A stretch of DNA of 64,000 bases, from NCBI GenBank assembly GCA_022559845.1, contig CM040125.1:328855829-328919828 (forward strand), in the 5' to 3' direction. This DNA comes from Amorphophallus konjac (Eukaryota > Streptophyta > Magnoliopsida > Alismatales > Araceae). Below the pieces are notes generated by a model. That model had not been told where the DNA came from and made no database searches. It saw only the letters and a list, made by a program, of their open reading frames with translations. Shown here in pieces: positions 23,105 through 34,379 of this stretch; position 1 is the first letter of the stretch; each line of letters opens with the position of its first letter. The position numbers and the translations under genes are program-made.

Positions 23105-26100
23105 TGTTGTGCCCTGTGGTTTTGATGATGGTTTCAATTGTGGCTTTGCTGATGGCTTTGCTGTGGTTTTTACGATGATCTTGATGATGGCTTTGATGTG
23201 ATTTTAATAGTTGATCTTTGATGTGTGTTATTCACTGTGAGTCTTCCTGCTGTGTGAGTCATCAAGCTATTACTCACCTTTTGATCATAATGCAGTTCTT
23301 CATAAGTTCTGATATGGCATTGCATATTTGATTATGTTCAGTCACGGCTGATTGCTCAACCCCTCAGCTCATTCATTGGTTATACATGCCCATACTTAGG
23401 TCTTCTCCTCCAAGGTTATACATTGATCTTCCTTGACGTTTATACATTTGTCTTAACGTCAAGTCTATTCAGCGTGATCAGTGCATCATTTCTTCAAGTC
23501 TATAAATCAGCTCTATAAATCAGCTTCATTGATAGCCCTACATGCACCACACTTCGTGTGGTTTCTCCTCACAAACACGAAATGACTTCCTGTCGTCTTT
23601 GTTTACAACACTTCGTGTTAACTTTCATGGCTACCAGGTAAACTGCTATGAGGTAGTACGTCGTGTGTCCGTATTGTTTCCTTCATATTTCGTGTCGTTT
23701 ATCCCTACAACACTTCGTGTTATCCGTTTATACTTCGTATTGTTCCATCTTTGTCTTCTATGTCTCCGAGTAGTATCTTCCACTGTTTAACTTCGTGTCG
23801 CTTCACTTTCTGTCTTCATGTTGTTCACTGAAGCAGCTCGAATTGTTCTGACGAACTTCGAGTCGTCTCCCTGTGAACCTCGTGTCGTCTCCTTTGTTTT
23901 TAGTCGGTCATCTCGTGTCACCTTTTATGTTTGCTCGTGTGCTTTCGTGTCACTTACTGCTGTTCCTCGAGTCGTTTCTTCCTGGTCCCACTACTTCATC
24001 ACGTGTCGTGATAGCCGTGTCATCTTCTGTCTTCGTGTTGTTTTCACTTCGTGCAGCCTTCTCTAAAGTTCAAGCTCTAAGTGTCTCAAGTCGAGTGTGT
24101 CGGTGTTGTCTCCATGTCGTCCTCAGTTAGAGTCATTTATTTGTTATCTCTATCCTCGTGTTGACTTAACACACTTCGTGTTGGTCTTATGTCGTGCACT
24201 TCTTTTCTAATCAAGCCGAGTCTGTCTGTGATGTCCTCGTGTCGTCCTTAGTCCGAGTCGTTTCTCTTCTGTCTTCGTGTTGGTTTTTTTTTCTCATTAG
24301 ACTTCGTGTCCTTCTCGCCCTGACCACACTTTGTGTCGGTCTCTGTTTCTCATCTTCGGGTTACTTTCAGCCCGTGTCGTCCTCGTTTTTGAGTCGCTCG
24401 TAAGTTCGAGCAGCTTTGTACTCGAGTTGTCTTTATGTTATTTTAGTATTTGTGTCTTCGTGTTATTTTTGTGTGTTAATGTCTCCGTGTTGTTTCTTTC
24501 TCTCCTCGTCCAGGTTTCTTCTAAATCGCGTGTTATTCTATTATTTCACTCTGTATTATGACCTCTCACCTCGTGCCGTTCTTATCTGACCCCGTGTCAC
24601 CTTCTTTGTTGTATTAGCCTTGTTACCTCGTGTCTTTTTCTTCTTACCTCGTGCTGGACTTATCTGACCTCGTGTCATCTTCTTTGTTGTGTTAGCCTTG
24701 TTCATTGTATCTCGTTTCGTTCATTTTCTACCTCGTGTAGTAGTCACCTTATGTTGCTATTACATACCTCGTGCAGCCTTAGCTTTAAATGAGCATACAG
24801 CGAACTCTGAATGATTAATGGTATTAATCTCATTACAGGTCCGAGGAAGAACATTCCACACACCTGGGCTGCACGTGATCCGAGACAAGAGGAACCAATC
24901 CGATAAAGACACGTGGCAGGAAGGTTCTGGATCGAGCATGGGAGGCACACGCGTTTTGTGCCCTATCCACCTGCTGCTGCTGCTATATAATGTAGCCTTC
25001 GTCCACAGATAAAGTGAGATCGAAGCCAAGAAAGAAAAAGTAGAGTTGTAGAGAGCTCGATCCAGAAGAAGAAAGGAAAAATAGAGAGATCGTGAGAGTG
25101 TAGAAAAATAGAGAGCAGTCGAGAGCTTCCACGTTCTAGATAGCAGTGTAGAAGAGAAAGAAGAGATAGAGAAAGCTGAGAGTCAGATCGAGAGAGCAGA
25201 AGAAGAAGAAGAAAGAGAGACAGTGAGATAGAGAGAGTGAGAAGAAGGAGGAGGCAGAAGCAGTGAGAAGAAGAAGAAGAAAAGAGAGTTCGTGCTGGGA
25301 GAAAGAGAGAAGCAGCAGAAGAAGTTCCTGCTGGACCGTGGATCAAATCCAGGCCAGCCAGCTCCTGCGAGAGCCACATTTGATTTTATCTTTTCAGCTT
25401 TCCGTTGCTGGGTTTTGTTTTTACTTTGAACTATTTACTTGCTGTATCTCCGATTCTCTGTAGAGAGTTCGGGGTCCCTCCTGTTGGTTCAGGAGAAGGG
25501 AGATTGCTATCTCCGGTTGCAAGTAGCTGGGTGCTACTTGTGGGTTCCCTCTGGTTAGAGGAAGGGAGGCTCATCCTCCGGTTCTGGGCTTGTAGGATTC
25601 AAGTCCAGGGGTCCCTCCGGTTGGAGGAAGAGAGGTCTTCGACCTCTGGTTGCTGGTGACGGGGAGTCACTGGCGGGTTCCCTCCTGGACTGGAGGAAGA
25701 GAGACTTTGGTCTCTGGTTTCCAAGTGGCTGGGAGTCACTTGGGGTGTCCCTCCGGTTGGGAGGAAGAGGGGAGGTTGTTCCCCTGGTCAAGCTGTGTGG
25801 CAGCACCTTGTTCGCAGACTGAGTCTGCTTGGTTCTAGCGTTTGCTAGTGAAGCCTCACTCCGGTTGGGAGTGAGGGGTGGATGTAGGTCTGGAGGACCG
25901 AACCACCTAAAAATCTATTGAGCAGTGGTTTGCTTTGTGTGTTTGCTTCCGCTAGATGCTTGGATAGGCGCGCTCCATGTGCTTGCTCGTAAGTTTAATT
26001 GAAATAGTTTTATTCTGTGATTGCGTCTAGCATATGAGTTTTATTTGGGCATTATTCCTAGCAGGATACATTCACCCCCCTCTGTATCCGGGCCTAGCAC

Positions 26101-26107
26101 CTTAACA
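23105..26107 (+). repeat. 3' LTR of element A
   Basis: 3003 bp, aligned without gaps to 15355-18357 with about 44 substitutions by eye. Hairpins at 25480 and 25520-25540 (8-bp stem) are intact here, whereas the 5' LTR copies carry a mismatch. Confidence 0.95.
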
Positions 26108-26502
26108 TAAATCTCGGTTCTCGTGACCTGCTCTCCTGATTTCGGCTCTCGCAACCTGCTCTCCTAATCTCCCCATTTCGGCTCTCGTAGCCTGCTCTCC
26201 CAAAATGGGTTCTCGCGACCTGCTCCCCCGATCTCGACCCATCCCACCACGATGTTCGAAACAACCCAATGGCTCAAACCTTTTGTCTGAGACCAGATAA
26301 ACTGAATTTCCTTGCATCAGAATAGACCCAATATCGATAAATATCATCTTGATGGGTGCCTGATCCTCTATTACGACCAATCGATATAGCTCGCGGCCGA
26401 GAACGCTCTCACGAAGTCGAAGATACTCACCAAGTAAGAAGCTGCACCCGCAGATCCCGCTCTCTCGTCCCTTGCTCGCGGCACCCACGGCTGGGGGGCA
26501 TT
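26108..26502 (+). other. O, end of minisatellite and polypurine tract
   Basis: Minisatellite units continue to about 26260. Unique sequence follows, then CTGGGGGGCATT (26491-26502), the likely polypurine tract of O just before its LTR. A minus-strand frame over this region (26102-26695) has no recognisable domain. Confidence 0.65.
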
Positions 26503-27012
26503 TGTTGGCGATAAAAAGAGAAGGAAGAATCTGCGCCCACACAGTCGGCGCCAATTCATCAATAGGCGCCCCCTGTCTGGCCGCCAATTGGTGAACCCAA
26601 TGAATTTGAGCCCGACGCAGTGGATGCCAATTCCTCACTTGGTGCCTACCGACTGGACGTCGTTCAGGAGTGGTGCCCCTTGGAAGAGATGCCAATTCTT
26701 GGCTAGAACCACCAAAAGAAATGGCGACTTCCCAGGAGGCACAAATTTAAGGGTCAAAAATAGCTTCTATGGCTGAAAATGGTTGATAAGGCTGATGAAT
26801 AGCCACTTAGAGGTGATAAAAGAATTAGCGACAACTGTCTGGACGCGAATTCATCAATGAGTGCCCTTTTAGGTGGTCGCCAATTCCTGACGACATTCTA
26901 AATTGGTGAAATTATGTAAACCAAAGAATGGGCGGCCGTCTACTCAGACGCCAATTCAAGAATACGCGGCCTATCCTGTGGGTGCCATTTTCGCATGTTC
27001 GGGTATTGTAGC
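26503..27012 (+). repeat. LTR of O, first part
   Basis: Begins TGTTGGCGATAAAAAG after the polypurine tract. It contains repeated boxes of the form GCGCC...CGCCAATTC (26530-26960). Element T interrupts it at 27012, and it resumes at 47035. Confidence 0.65.
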
Positions 27013-27796
27013 TGAAGAGGTGAAATCTCGCGCAGATTCCTGAGCTGGCTGGTAATCACCAAGATAATGAACTGTAAGACAGGGAAACGGGTCAGAGGGT
27101 CCAGGGGGATTCCCTGGGGCAAAACCCTCCGACGCTCAAGTCAGTAGAGCAATGGTGGGAGCAGCGATAGGGAGGAGAAGGTGAAGGCGCGAGATCCCTC
27201 TCCACCAATGGGGTGAAGTGATCCTTGCTCAGGAGTTGGGGGTGGAACAATGCCCTCTTGGACTTACCTTTCGCAGGAGGGTATCCTAGGTTTTTATAGT
27301 GCGCCGCCTTCTGGAGTCCTGCAAGCTGAGAGGTCTCCGGTGGAGGTTACGTCCTCGTCGTGGGCTTTGATGGCCTCATCGTGGGGGCGTTATCCTTGCG
27401 GGGAAGCTGGAGCTCCTGGACTTCTTAGCGTTTGGCCTGCTTTGGACTCTAACGACTGCAGTGATGAACATTTCATCGGTCGTTCTGAGCTTAAGGGGGC
27501 CGGCCCTATCGGGCGATAGGCCTAGCTCGGTGAGGAGATGGGTCAGATAGACCGGCTAGAACTTCCCCCCTTCGTGCAGAGGGATAGCTCGTGCGCGGGT
27601 CTTCCTGTGACCTGACCAAGGCTCGGGCTCTCCGAGCCTTGGGGCCGCCTAGGAGAGTTGTTTCCTCAAGCATTGTTTTATTGGGCTTTTCTGAGTGGGC
27701 CCTGCGGGCTGTCACTTGGGCGAGCTTGCCTCGTTGGGCCTTGTTGGGCCTAGTTGGGTATGCTCTTTGAGTGGGCTGCAGGAATCCCCCTCTCCA
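27013..27796 (-). repeat. 3' LTR of element T
   Basis: 784 bp; plus-strand ends are TGAAGAGGTG and CCCCCTCTCCA. It aligns without gaps to 46251-47034. The minus-strand TATA box TATAAAAA is at 27291-27298. Confidence 0.93.
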
Positions 27797-27813
27797 CTTG
27801 TCCCCCTCCTACT
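27797..27813 (-). other. Polypurine tract of element T
   Basis: The minus strand reads GTAGGAGGGGGACAAG directly before the 3' LTR. Confidence 0.8.
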
Positions 27814-28099
27814 CCCGAGCCAAGGAGGCTCGGTTGAGTAGTTTTTTGAGGCTTTGGACCGGCGTGGCTCGGGTGGGTGGAATCCTGTTGGCGTGATGAT
27901 GCCACGTGTAGCAGTCGCCTGGGGCCATAGTAATAATGATCCTGACGGATTTTGAAATGAAGGGGCCCCCTTTTTCTCGGAGGTTGAAACGGCGCGCCGC
28001 CTCCCATGAGGGTTTATAGGCGTAGGGCGCTGCTTGTTCCTCCCAGTCTTTTTAGGGTTTTCGGCCTTTCCTCCATTTCTCTGCTTCTGGGGCTCCTTG

Positions 28100-29742
28100 A
28101 TGCGCCGTGAAGATACAGCGGGGGAGCAAGCTCTTGCGGCGGCATTTGAGGAGCTGGCGCGTGTAACCACGGAGGCGATCCGGCGGCTTCCCTCTCCTCT
28201 GGAGTCTTCGGGCTCTAGTGAAGGTTCTTCTTCCAGCTCGATGGCGGATCTGCGCTCGGAAGTCGAGCAGGTGAGGCGGGAGCCCGTCCCCAATTGCAGC
28301 GAGTTGGGGGAGGCTGATGTGAAGAAATTGGAGCATCGGTCTCGCCTGCCTCTCCGATATAGCTTTGTAGCTGCTGCCCCATACGAGACGAGCTTGGACA
28401 GCCATACGAGCCATATTTGTACTTTTCTCCTAGCGTGGAAGAGCGGATTCTGCCTCCCCTTCGAGCCTTTCGTCTTGAAGCTTTTCAATTTTTTCGTGTT
28501 GCCGCCTGTTCAGCTGGTGGCCAACTCGTATCTCCTGCTTTCTACCTTTCGGATCCTCTGCCGCCTGCAGGGGGTTCCCCCATCACTGGATCTTTTTCAT
28601 TATTTCTTCGAGCTGAAGGCACATCCGTCGGCGGGGAAAGGCTTCTATTTTATCTAGGCGCGCAGGAATCGGAGTTGTATTCCACTGGCGGCGAAGGATT
28701 CTTGCACAAAGGGTGGAAGAGGCAGTTTTTCTGGGTGAAGGCGGAAGTAATGGATGAGTCCTGGAGGTGCCAGGTTATGCCCAACTTCAATCCGAATCTT
28801 CCCCCGCGCCAGGAGGAGTTCCCCGCCGACGTGGAAGAGTACGCCGCTCTCTTGCTGACAAATCACCAGTCGACTGAGGAGCTGGTGACGCTGGAGAACG
28901 TGGAGCGGTATCTACTTACATAGCTCAAGCCATCAGGTGCCATTCTTCGGATTCTACTGCGGGGTCGGAGGGTCGACTTTTCGTTTCCTAACCGAATCTT
29001 CTTCTTCATTGCAGACATCCGGCGGGAGCCCTTGGAAGAGGTCACCGAGGTCGTCGATCTTGGGGATGATTCGGCAGCCGATGAGCCTGTCGCTCCCGCG
29101 GGTCGTTCCCAAGCCCGGGATAAGGGCAAAGGGGCGGCCTCCGAGGGATCTTCACGGTCAAGCGGGGCGAAGCGCAAGGATCCCCTGGAGGGGAGATTGC
29201 GGGAAGCCACGAAGGCCAAGAAACGGGCCAAGAAGGCCGGCTATCCTACCGCTGCCGGGGGTGATTCTGGCTCTGCGGCGCTCCCCTCTCGGGGGCAAGG
29301 TGGCGCCGACCCTTCTGGGCCAGCTCCCCCACCTACCAGGCGAGAGGGGGATGAAGAGACCGGGGGCCCCTCAGAGGGCGGAGATGGGTCGGTTCTCCCC
29401 TCCCCGGGGATGGAGGGGGTCGGCGCTGTAGCTGCCGGCGTCGAGACCGGGAGACTGGTCGAGGTCGACGCTATCTCGGGCGGAGAGGCGCGGGTCGAGA
29501 TAGATAGGGATGGGGGTTCGCCCGCGAGGGTGTCGCAGCCCCAAGTGCCCGAAGTTCTTGGTGCGATCGATCCTACGGCGTCGGTTGAGGTTGGGGGTTC
29601 GGCGTCGCAACCCCAACCGACCGCGGCGCGCGGGGCGGTCGGCCCCGTCGCTCGGGCCGATCCTTCTGGCGGGGCGTCCAGTGGGGAGCGTATCTCCATG
29701 CCGGAGGCTTTGGAAAGGCTCGACAGTGCTCCTTCTCCCTAG
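28100..29742 (+). pseudogene. Antisense ORF of T, Transposase_28-like (putative gypsy-type transposon domain)
   Basis: It lies between pol and the 3' LTR but reads the opposite way to pol. From the ATG at 28100 the frame carries a serine-rich start and, near residues 115-185, a region (FCLPFEPFVLKLF; PPSLDLFHYFFELKAHP) that matches my memory of the plant family Pfam names Transposase_28, putative gypsy type transposon. The frame closes at 28657. The continuation (GWKRQFFWV; 28660-28923) is in another phase, so there is a frameshift near 28660-28715. A third open piece (29032-29742) is lysine-, glycine- and proline-rich. Similar antisense ORFs are known in Tat elements; their function is not established. 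Confidence 0.7.
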
Positions 29743-30060
29743 CCTCCATCAACTTGGAAGGTAGCCTTCTCCGACTTTAGAAGGTGGCTACCTTCTCTAC
29801 AGTCCCTCTGTCACCTTTGTCGGGGGTCGTCTGAGCCAACTGGATCGGCCCCCTCTTGTCCGAGCCAGTTTCTACGCGAGGCAGAGTCAGTGGCTGGACG
29901 CGAGGAGATCGAGGTCGAGTCAACCGAGCGATGTCCCCTTGCAGCGGTGTTAGACGGATTTTCTTGCTTTTTGTTATGCAATGTACTGGCCTTTGCCTTT
30001 TTGATGTATCAATAGTTTTGAATGGAAAGGAATTTATTTCATCCTTCTTGCTGTACAAGT
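29743..30060. other. Spacer between antisense ORF and pol of T
   Basis: About 320 bp with no recognised coding. It separates the converging 3' ends of the antisense ORF and pol. Confidence 0.5.
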
Positions 30061-32868
30061 TCAAAAATAGAATTTGCGTAGTGCGGCTGCGTTCCATGTC
30101 CGAGGAATGGGATCCCCTTCCATTGTTGCTAACCTGTACGCACCTTTCCCGAGCGTCTCGACCACTCGGTAGGGGCCTTCCCAGTTAGGGGACAGCTTGC
30201 CCGCCGCCTCTAGTGGTCGAGAGGCTTCGGCTTTTCTGAGGACGAAGTCTCCCGGTCGGAAGTGTCTGCTTCGGACTCTGGCGTTGTAGTATCGAGGGAG
30301 GCGTCGCTGGTATTCCGTCGCTCGGATGCTGGCAATATCCCGGAGTTCATCGGCTAGGTCGAGGTTCTCGAGTAACTTTTGGTTGTTTTCCTCAGTCGAG
30401 TAGCGGATGACTCGGAGAGACGGGTTGGCGATCTCTAATGGAATGACGGTCTCAGTGCCGTACACCAACTGAAAAGGACTTTCACCGGTTGCCATCCTTG
30501 GAGTCGTTCGGTGTGACCACAGTACGCTAGGCAATTCCTCGAGCCAACTACCCTTGGCTTTGCCGAGTCTGGTCTTTATGCCTTTCAAGATAGTCTTATT
30601 GGCATTTTCGACCAGCCCATTGGCCTGAGGGTGGGTGACCGAAGTGAAGTGGTTGCGGATGTTTAGGTCGGCGCATCTGTCTCGGAAATATCGAGAATCG
30701 AATTGCCGACCGTTATCGCTCACTATCACTCGGGGGATGCCGAAGCGACAAATGATCGATTTCCAGACGAAACTCCAGACGACTGTCTCGGTGATCCTTG
30801 CAGTGGCTTCGGTCTCGATCCATTTAGTGAAGTAGTCGATGGCGACGATGATGAACTTTTTCTGGGACTGAGCCATGGGGAATGGTCCGAGAATGTCGAT
30901 CCCCCACCGAGCGAAGGGATAAGGCTCGGCGAGGGTGACGAGTTCTGTGGCCGGCCGATGGACCAAGTGGTCGAACCGCTGGCATCGGTCGCACTGTTGA
31001 GCATAGGCCAAGCAGTCGCGCTGTAGGGTGGGCCACCAGTACCCCTGTCGTAACAGGATTCTGGCCAGTGACCATGCCCCTGAGTGCGCTCCGCACAGGC
31101 CTTCATGGACCTCTCGAGTGGCTCGGCTGGCGTCGTCGGGGCCGAGGCACTTCAGGAGAGGGCCGGCGAAAGACCTTCGGTAGAGTGTGTCGTCCAGGAC
31201 GACGAAGCGCCGGGCTTGGTACTTCATTCGGCGTGCTTCCTGAGGGTCGGAGGGCTCTTGGGAGTCTCGAAGCCAAGACAGGTATGGGGTGCGCCAGTCG
31301 CTCGGGACGGCCGAGTCAACAGCGAGGAGCTCCGAGTCAATGCTCGGGCACTCTAGCTCCTCGAAGAGGACCGATCGGGTACCTTCTGGGTCTAGGGAGG
31401 AGGCCAATCGAGAGAGGGCGTCCGCTCGGGAGTTTTCTTCCCGGGCTATTCGGACTACCTCGAATCCCTCGAATTGTTGGGCCAAGCTCCTGACCAGCTG
31501 GAGGTATTTGATCATGGGTGCCTCTCGAGCTTCGTACTCGCCGTTGACCTGGCTCGCGACCAGCTGAGAGTCGGTGTGGATCCTGACTCGCTCAGCCCCC
31601 AACCGCCGGGCCATGCGTGCTCCTGATATAAGGGCCTCGTACTCGGAAGCGTTGTTGGACGCCTGAAAGTTGAATTTCAAGGCGTACTGCATCTCCACTC
31701 CTTCGGGGGATCTTAGGAATATCCCAGCACCGCTACCGACCGAGTTGGAAGAACCGTCGACGTACAGTTCCCAGGTTGGCCTGGGCATGGTCAGTAGCCT
31801 CCCTTCGGTCGGGATGGTGCTCTCGGCGATGAAGTCGGCGAGCGCTTGACCTTTTATAGCTAAGCGCTGGCGATACGAAATGTCGTAGGCCCCACGCATA
31901 AGGGCCCATTTGACGAGTCGCCCCGAGGCCTCGGGGTGGGCCAAAATCTTCTTCAACGGCTTGCCAGTTAGCACGGTGATGGGGTGCCCCTGGAAGTAGG
32001 GTCGAAGGCGTTTCGTGGAGGTAACCAGCGCTAGCACGAGCTTCTCGGTTGCGGGGTACCTCCTCTCGGCCTCGCTAAGCACCTTGCTGGTATAGTAGAC
32101 TGGTCTTTCGATTCCTGAGTCATTTCTGACTAGGACCGAGCTGACCGTTGATGACGTCGCCGAGAGATAGAGTAGCAAAGCTTCGCCCGGCACAGGCTTG
32201 GAGAGCACCGGGGGCGAAGCCAGGAACTCCTTAAGCTCAGCGAACGCATTCTGGCATTCCTCATCCCATGCGAACGTAGCATATGCCAACTTGGGCCCCT
32301 TCAACAGTTTAAAAAAGGGCAAGCATCGTTCGGCCGCACGGGATAAAAAACGGCTGAGAGCGGCGATACACCCTGTCAGACGCTGGACGTCCTTGATGCA
32401 GGCGGGCGGGCGCATGTCCAGGATGGCCTGGACCTTGTCGGGGTTAGCTTCGATCCCACGCTGAGTGACCAGGAAACCCAGGAACTTCCCGGATCTTACT
32501 CCGAAGGCGCACTTGGCAGGATTGAGCTTCATGTTGTACTTCAGGAGGACGCCGAAGGCTTCGGCGAGGTTGGTGAAGTGGTCCTGGGCCTTGGGGGTCT
32601 TGACGAGCATGTCGTCAATGTAGGCCTCGATGTTCAGACCTAGCTGCTCCTCGAACATGTGGTTGACCAGTCTTTGGTATGTGGCTCCGGCGTTCTTCAA
32701 CCCGAAAGGCATCCGGGTATAGCAGTACACGCCGTAGTCGGTGATGAAGGCGGTCTTCTCGACATCTTCAGAATTCATTCTGATCTGATGGTAACCCGAA
32801 TAGGCGTCTAGGAAGCTGAGCATCTCGTTGCCCGATGTCGAGTCGACCAGTTGGTCGATGCTGGGCAA
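30061..32868 (-). CDS. Pol of element T: RT, RNase H, second RNase H, integrase (935 aa, open)
   Basis: Residues numbered from the Met at 32868. RT has YIDD at about 83-86 and MPFGLKNA near 53-60. The first RNase H (about 230-350) has lost acidic residues (YLSA; TVLTGKP), as is usual in Tat. The second, archaeal-type RNase H has D371, E411, D433 and D483. Integrase has the zinc residues H588, H595, C626 and C629 and the catalytic D658, D718 and E754, with a D-35-E spacing. The true frame extends upstream toward 33013, where a TAG near 32900 and then element B interrupt it. This is the only long intact enzyme frame in the window. Enzymes could in principle serve in trans if expressed, but the RT N-terminus is cut off. 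Confidence 0.95.
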   Translation of the reverse strand: MPSIDQLVDSTSGNEMLSFLDAYSGYHQIRMNSEDVEKTAFITDYGVYCYTRMPFGLKNAGATYQRLVNHMFEEQLGLNIEAYIDDMLVKTPKAQDHFTNLAEAFGVLLKYNMKLNPAKCAFGVRSGKFLGFLVTQRGIEANPDKVQAILDMRPPACIKDVQRLTGCIAALSRFLSRAAERCLPFFKLLKGPKLAYATFAWDEECQNAFAELKEFLASPPVLSKPVPGEALLLYLSATSSTVSSVLVRNDSGIERPVYYTSKVLSEAERRYPATEKLVLALVTSTKRLRPYFQGHPITVLTGKPLKKILAHPEASGRLVKWALMRGAYDISYRQRLAIKGQALADFIAESTIPTEGRLLTMPRPTWELYVDGSSNSVGSGAGIFLRSPEGVEMQYALKFNFQASNNASEYEALISGARMARRLGAERVRIHTDSQLVASQVNGEYEAREAPMIKYLQLVRSLAQQFEGFEVVRIAREENSRADALSRLASSLDPEGTRSVLFEELECPSIDSELLAVDSAVPSDWRTPYLSWLRDSQEPSDPQEARRMKYQARRFVVLDDTLYRRSFAGPLLKCLGPDDASRATREVHEGLCGAHSGAWSLARILLRQGYWWPTLQRDCLAYAQQCDRCQRFDHLVHRPATELVTLAEPYPFARWGIDILGPFPMAQSQKKFIIVAIDYFTKWIETEATARITETVVWSFVWKSIICRFGIPRVIVSDNGRQFDSRYFRDRCADLNIRNHFTSVTHPQANGLVENANKTILKGIKTRLGKAKGSWLEELPSVLWSHRTTPRMATGESPFQLVYGTETVIPLEIANPSLRVIRYSTEENNQKLLENLDLADELRDIASIRATEYQRRLPRYYNARVRSRHFRPGDFVLRKAEASRPLEAAGKLSPNWEGPYRVVETLGKGAYRLATMEGDPIPRTWNAAALRKFYF

Positions 32869-33370
32869 GGGATAGCAGTCTTTAGGGGTCGCCCTATTCT
32901 AGTCGGTGAAGTCCACGCACATCCGCCACTCGCCGGAAGCCTTTGGTACCAGGACGATATTGGCTAGCCACATCGGGTACAGGACCGGTCAAAAAAGACC
33001 AGTCTCTTGCCCCTTGGTTGTTAGGGTGCTACGCCCGGATACAGAGGGGGGGTGAATGTATCCTTCTATGTATAATGGCCAAATAAAACTTGGTTGCTAG
33101 AGATAGACACAGAATAGAACCAATTTGATTCAACTCAAATACAAACACTTGGAGCGTGCCTATCCAAGCATCTAGCGGAAGCAAATCAAGCAATCTGATG
33201 AACCAGTTGAAAATCCTTTTAAACAAAAGAGCAAGTATGTAACTGGCCCCCAAACAATCAACTAGCGGAAGCAGCACAAATGAGAATAAGAAATCTCAAG
33301 ACAATCTGTGAAGGGTGGTAGGAGATATGGAAGAACACACTACCAGCAAACCACTGCTCAAAGATTTTAA

Positions 33371-33740
33371 GGTGGTTCGGTCCTCCAGACCTACATCCAC
33401 CCCTCACTCCCAACCGGAGTGAGGCTTCACTAGCAAATGCTAGAACCAAGCAGACTCAGTCTGCAAACAGTTGCTGCCACACAGCTTGACTAGGGGAACA
33501 GCCTCCCCTCTTCCTCCCAACCGGAGGGACACCCAAGTGACTCCCAGCCACTTGGAAACTAGAGGTCGCAGACCTCTCTTCCTCTAGACCACGAGGGACC
33601 ACTGGACTTGCAACCACAAGCCCAGAACCGGAGGACTAGCCTCCCTTCCTCTAACCAGAGGGAACCCACAAGTGACAACCTGTCACTTGCAACCCGGAGA
33701 TCAGATCTCCCTTTTCCTGAACCAACAGGAGGAACCCGAT
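33371..33740 (-). other. Hairpin string in R/U5 of B
   Basis: Same series of stems as in A, with changed loops and paired changes. An example is 33669-33689, where two base pairs differ on both sides from the stem at 25520-25540 of A. The start-stop AUG-UAG is at 33391-33396. The right LTR copy spans about 41079-41445. Confidence 0.85.
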
Positions 33741-34379
33741 CCCCAACAGGGCAATCGGAAGAACAAGATAACCAGATGAAATTGGAAAAACAAAAACAGG
33801 AAATGAAAATAACTTCAGCAAACAGAAAGCTGAAAAACGAAATGCACAATGTGGCTCTCAACGGAGCTGACTGGCCTGGATCTGATCCACGGTCCAGTGA
33901 AGATAGATCTTCAAGCAGCTTCTTCCTTCTTCTCCACGAGCTCTCTCGCTCACTCTCTATCTCTCTTTCTTTCTCTTCTGCTCTCTTCTGCACTTCTTCT
34001 TCTTCACTCTTTCTTCTCTCTTCACACGAGCACTATCTCTCTCTCTTTTTCTTTTTCTGCTTTCACTCTCACTCTCTTCTCTGCTCTCTTCTTTTCTTTC
34101 TTTTCTTCTTTTTCTGGATCGAAGGGCTTTCTACTCTTCCGGCTTTCTGCTTCGATCTAACTTCTTCTGTGGAAGAAGGCTCATATATATAGCAGCAACA
34201 GCATCATCACCCCCGACGTGTGACCTCCACATTTCCAGCCCTAAGTATTCGGACCACGTGGCAGTCTCTCAGCGAGCTTCATTTCAGCCTCGGATCACGT
34301 GCTGCCCAGACACCGGTGTATGTTCTTCCTCGGACCTGCAAGGAGATAAAAACCATTAACACTGAGGGCCACAAGGACT

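Larger units (their letters stand above)
15355..26107 (+). mobile_element. Copia-like gag-only element A (Sirevirus-like)
   Basis: Complete element of 10.75 kb with two 3003-bp LTRs (15355-18357, 23105-26107), a primer site at 18360, a Gag frame (18466-20871), 2.2 kb without coding capacity and a polypurine tract at 23091. Flanks are caaat (15350-15354) and taaat (26108-26112), a 5-bp target duplication with one mismatch. It lies inside the O minisatellite. No protease, integrase, RT or RNase H is present. The long LTRs, repeated AGGGGGAG tracts and a large Gag with coiled coil and zinc knuckles point to the Sirevirus branch of Copia. LTR divergence by eye is about 44 of 3003 sites. Confidence 0.92.

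Noticed and set aside
28908..29014. Possible intron in the antisense ORF (GT near 28908, TTGCAG at 29009-29014)
   Set aside because: The phase across the join does not connect the two open pieces, so a frameshift or decay is simpler.
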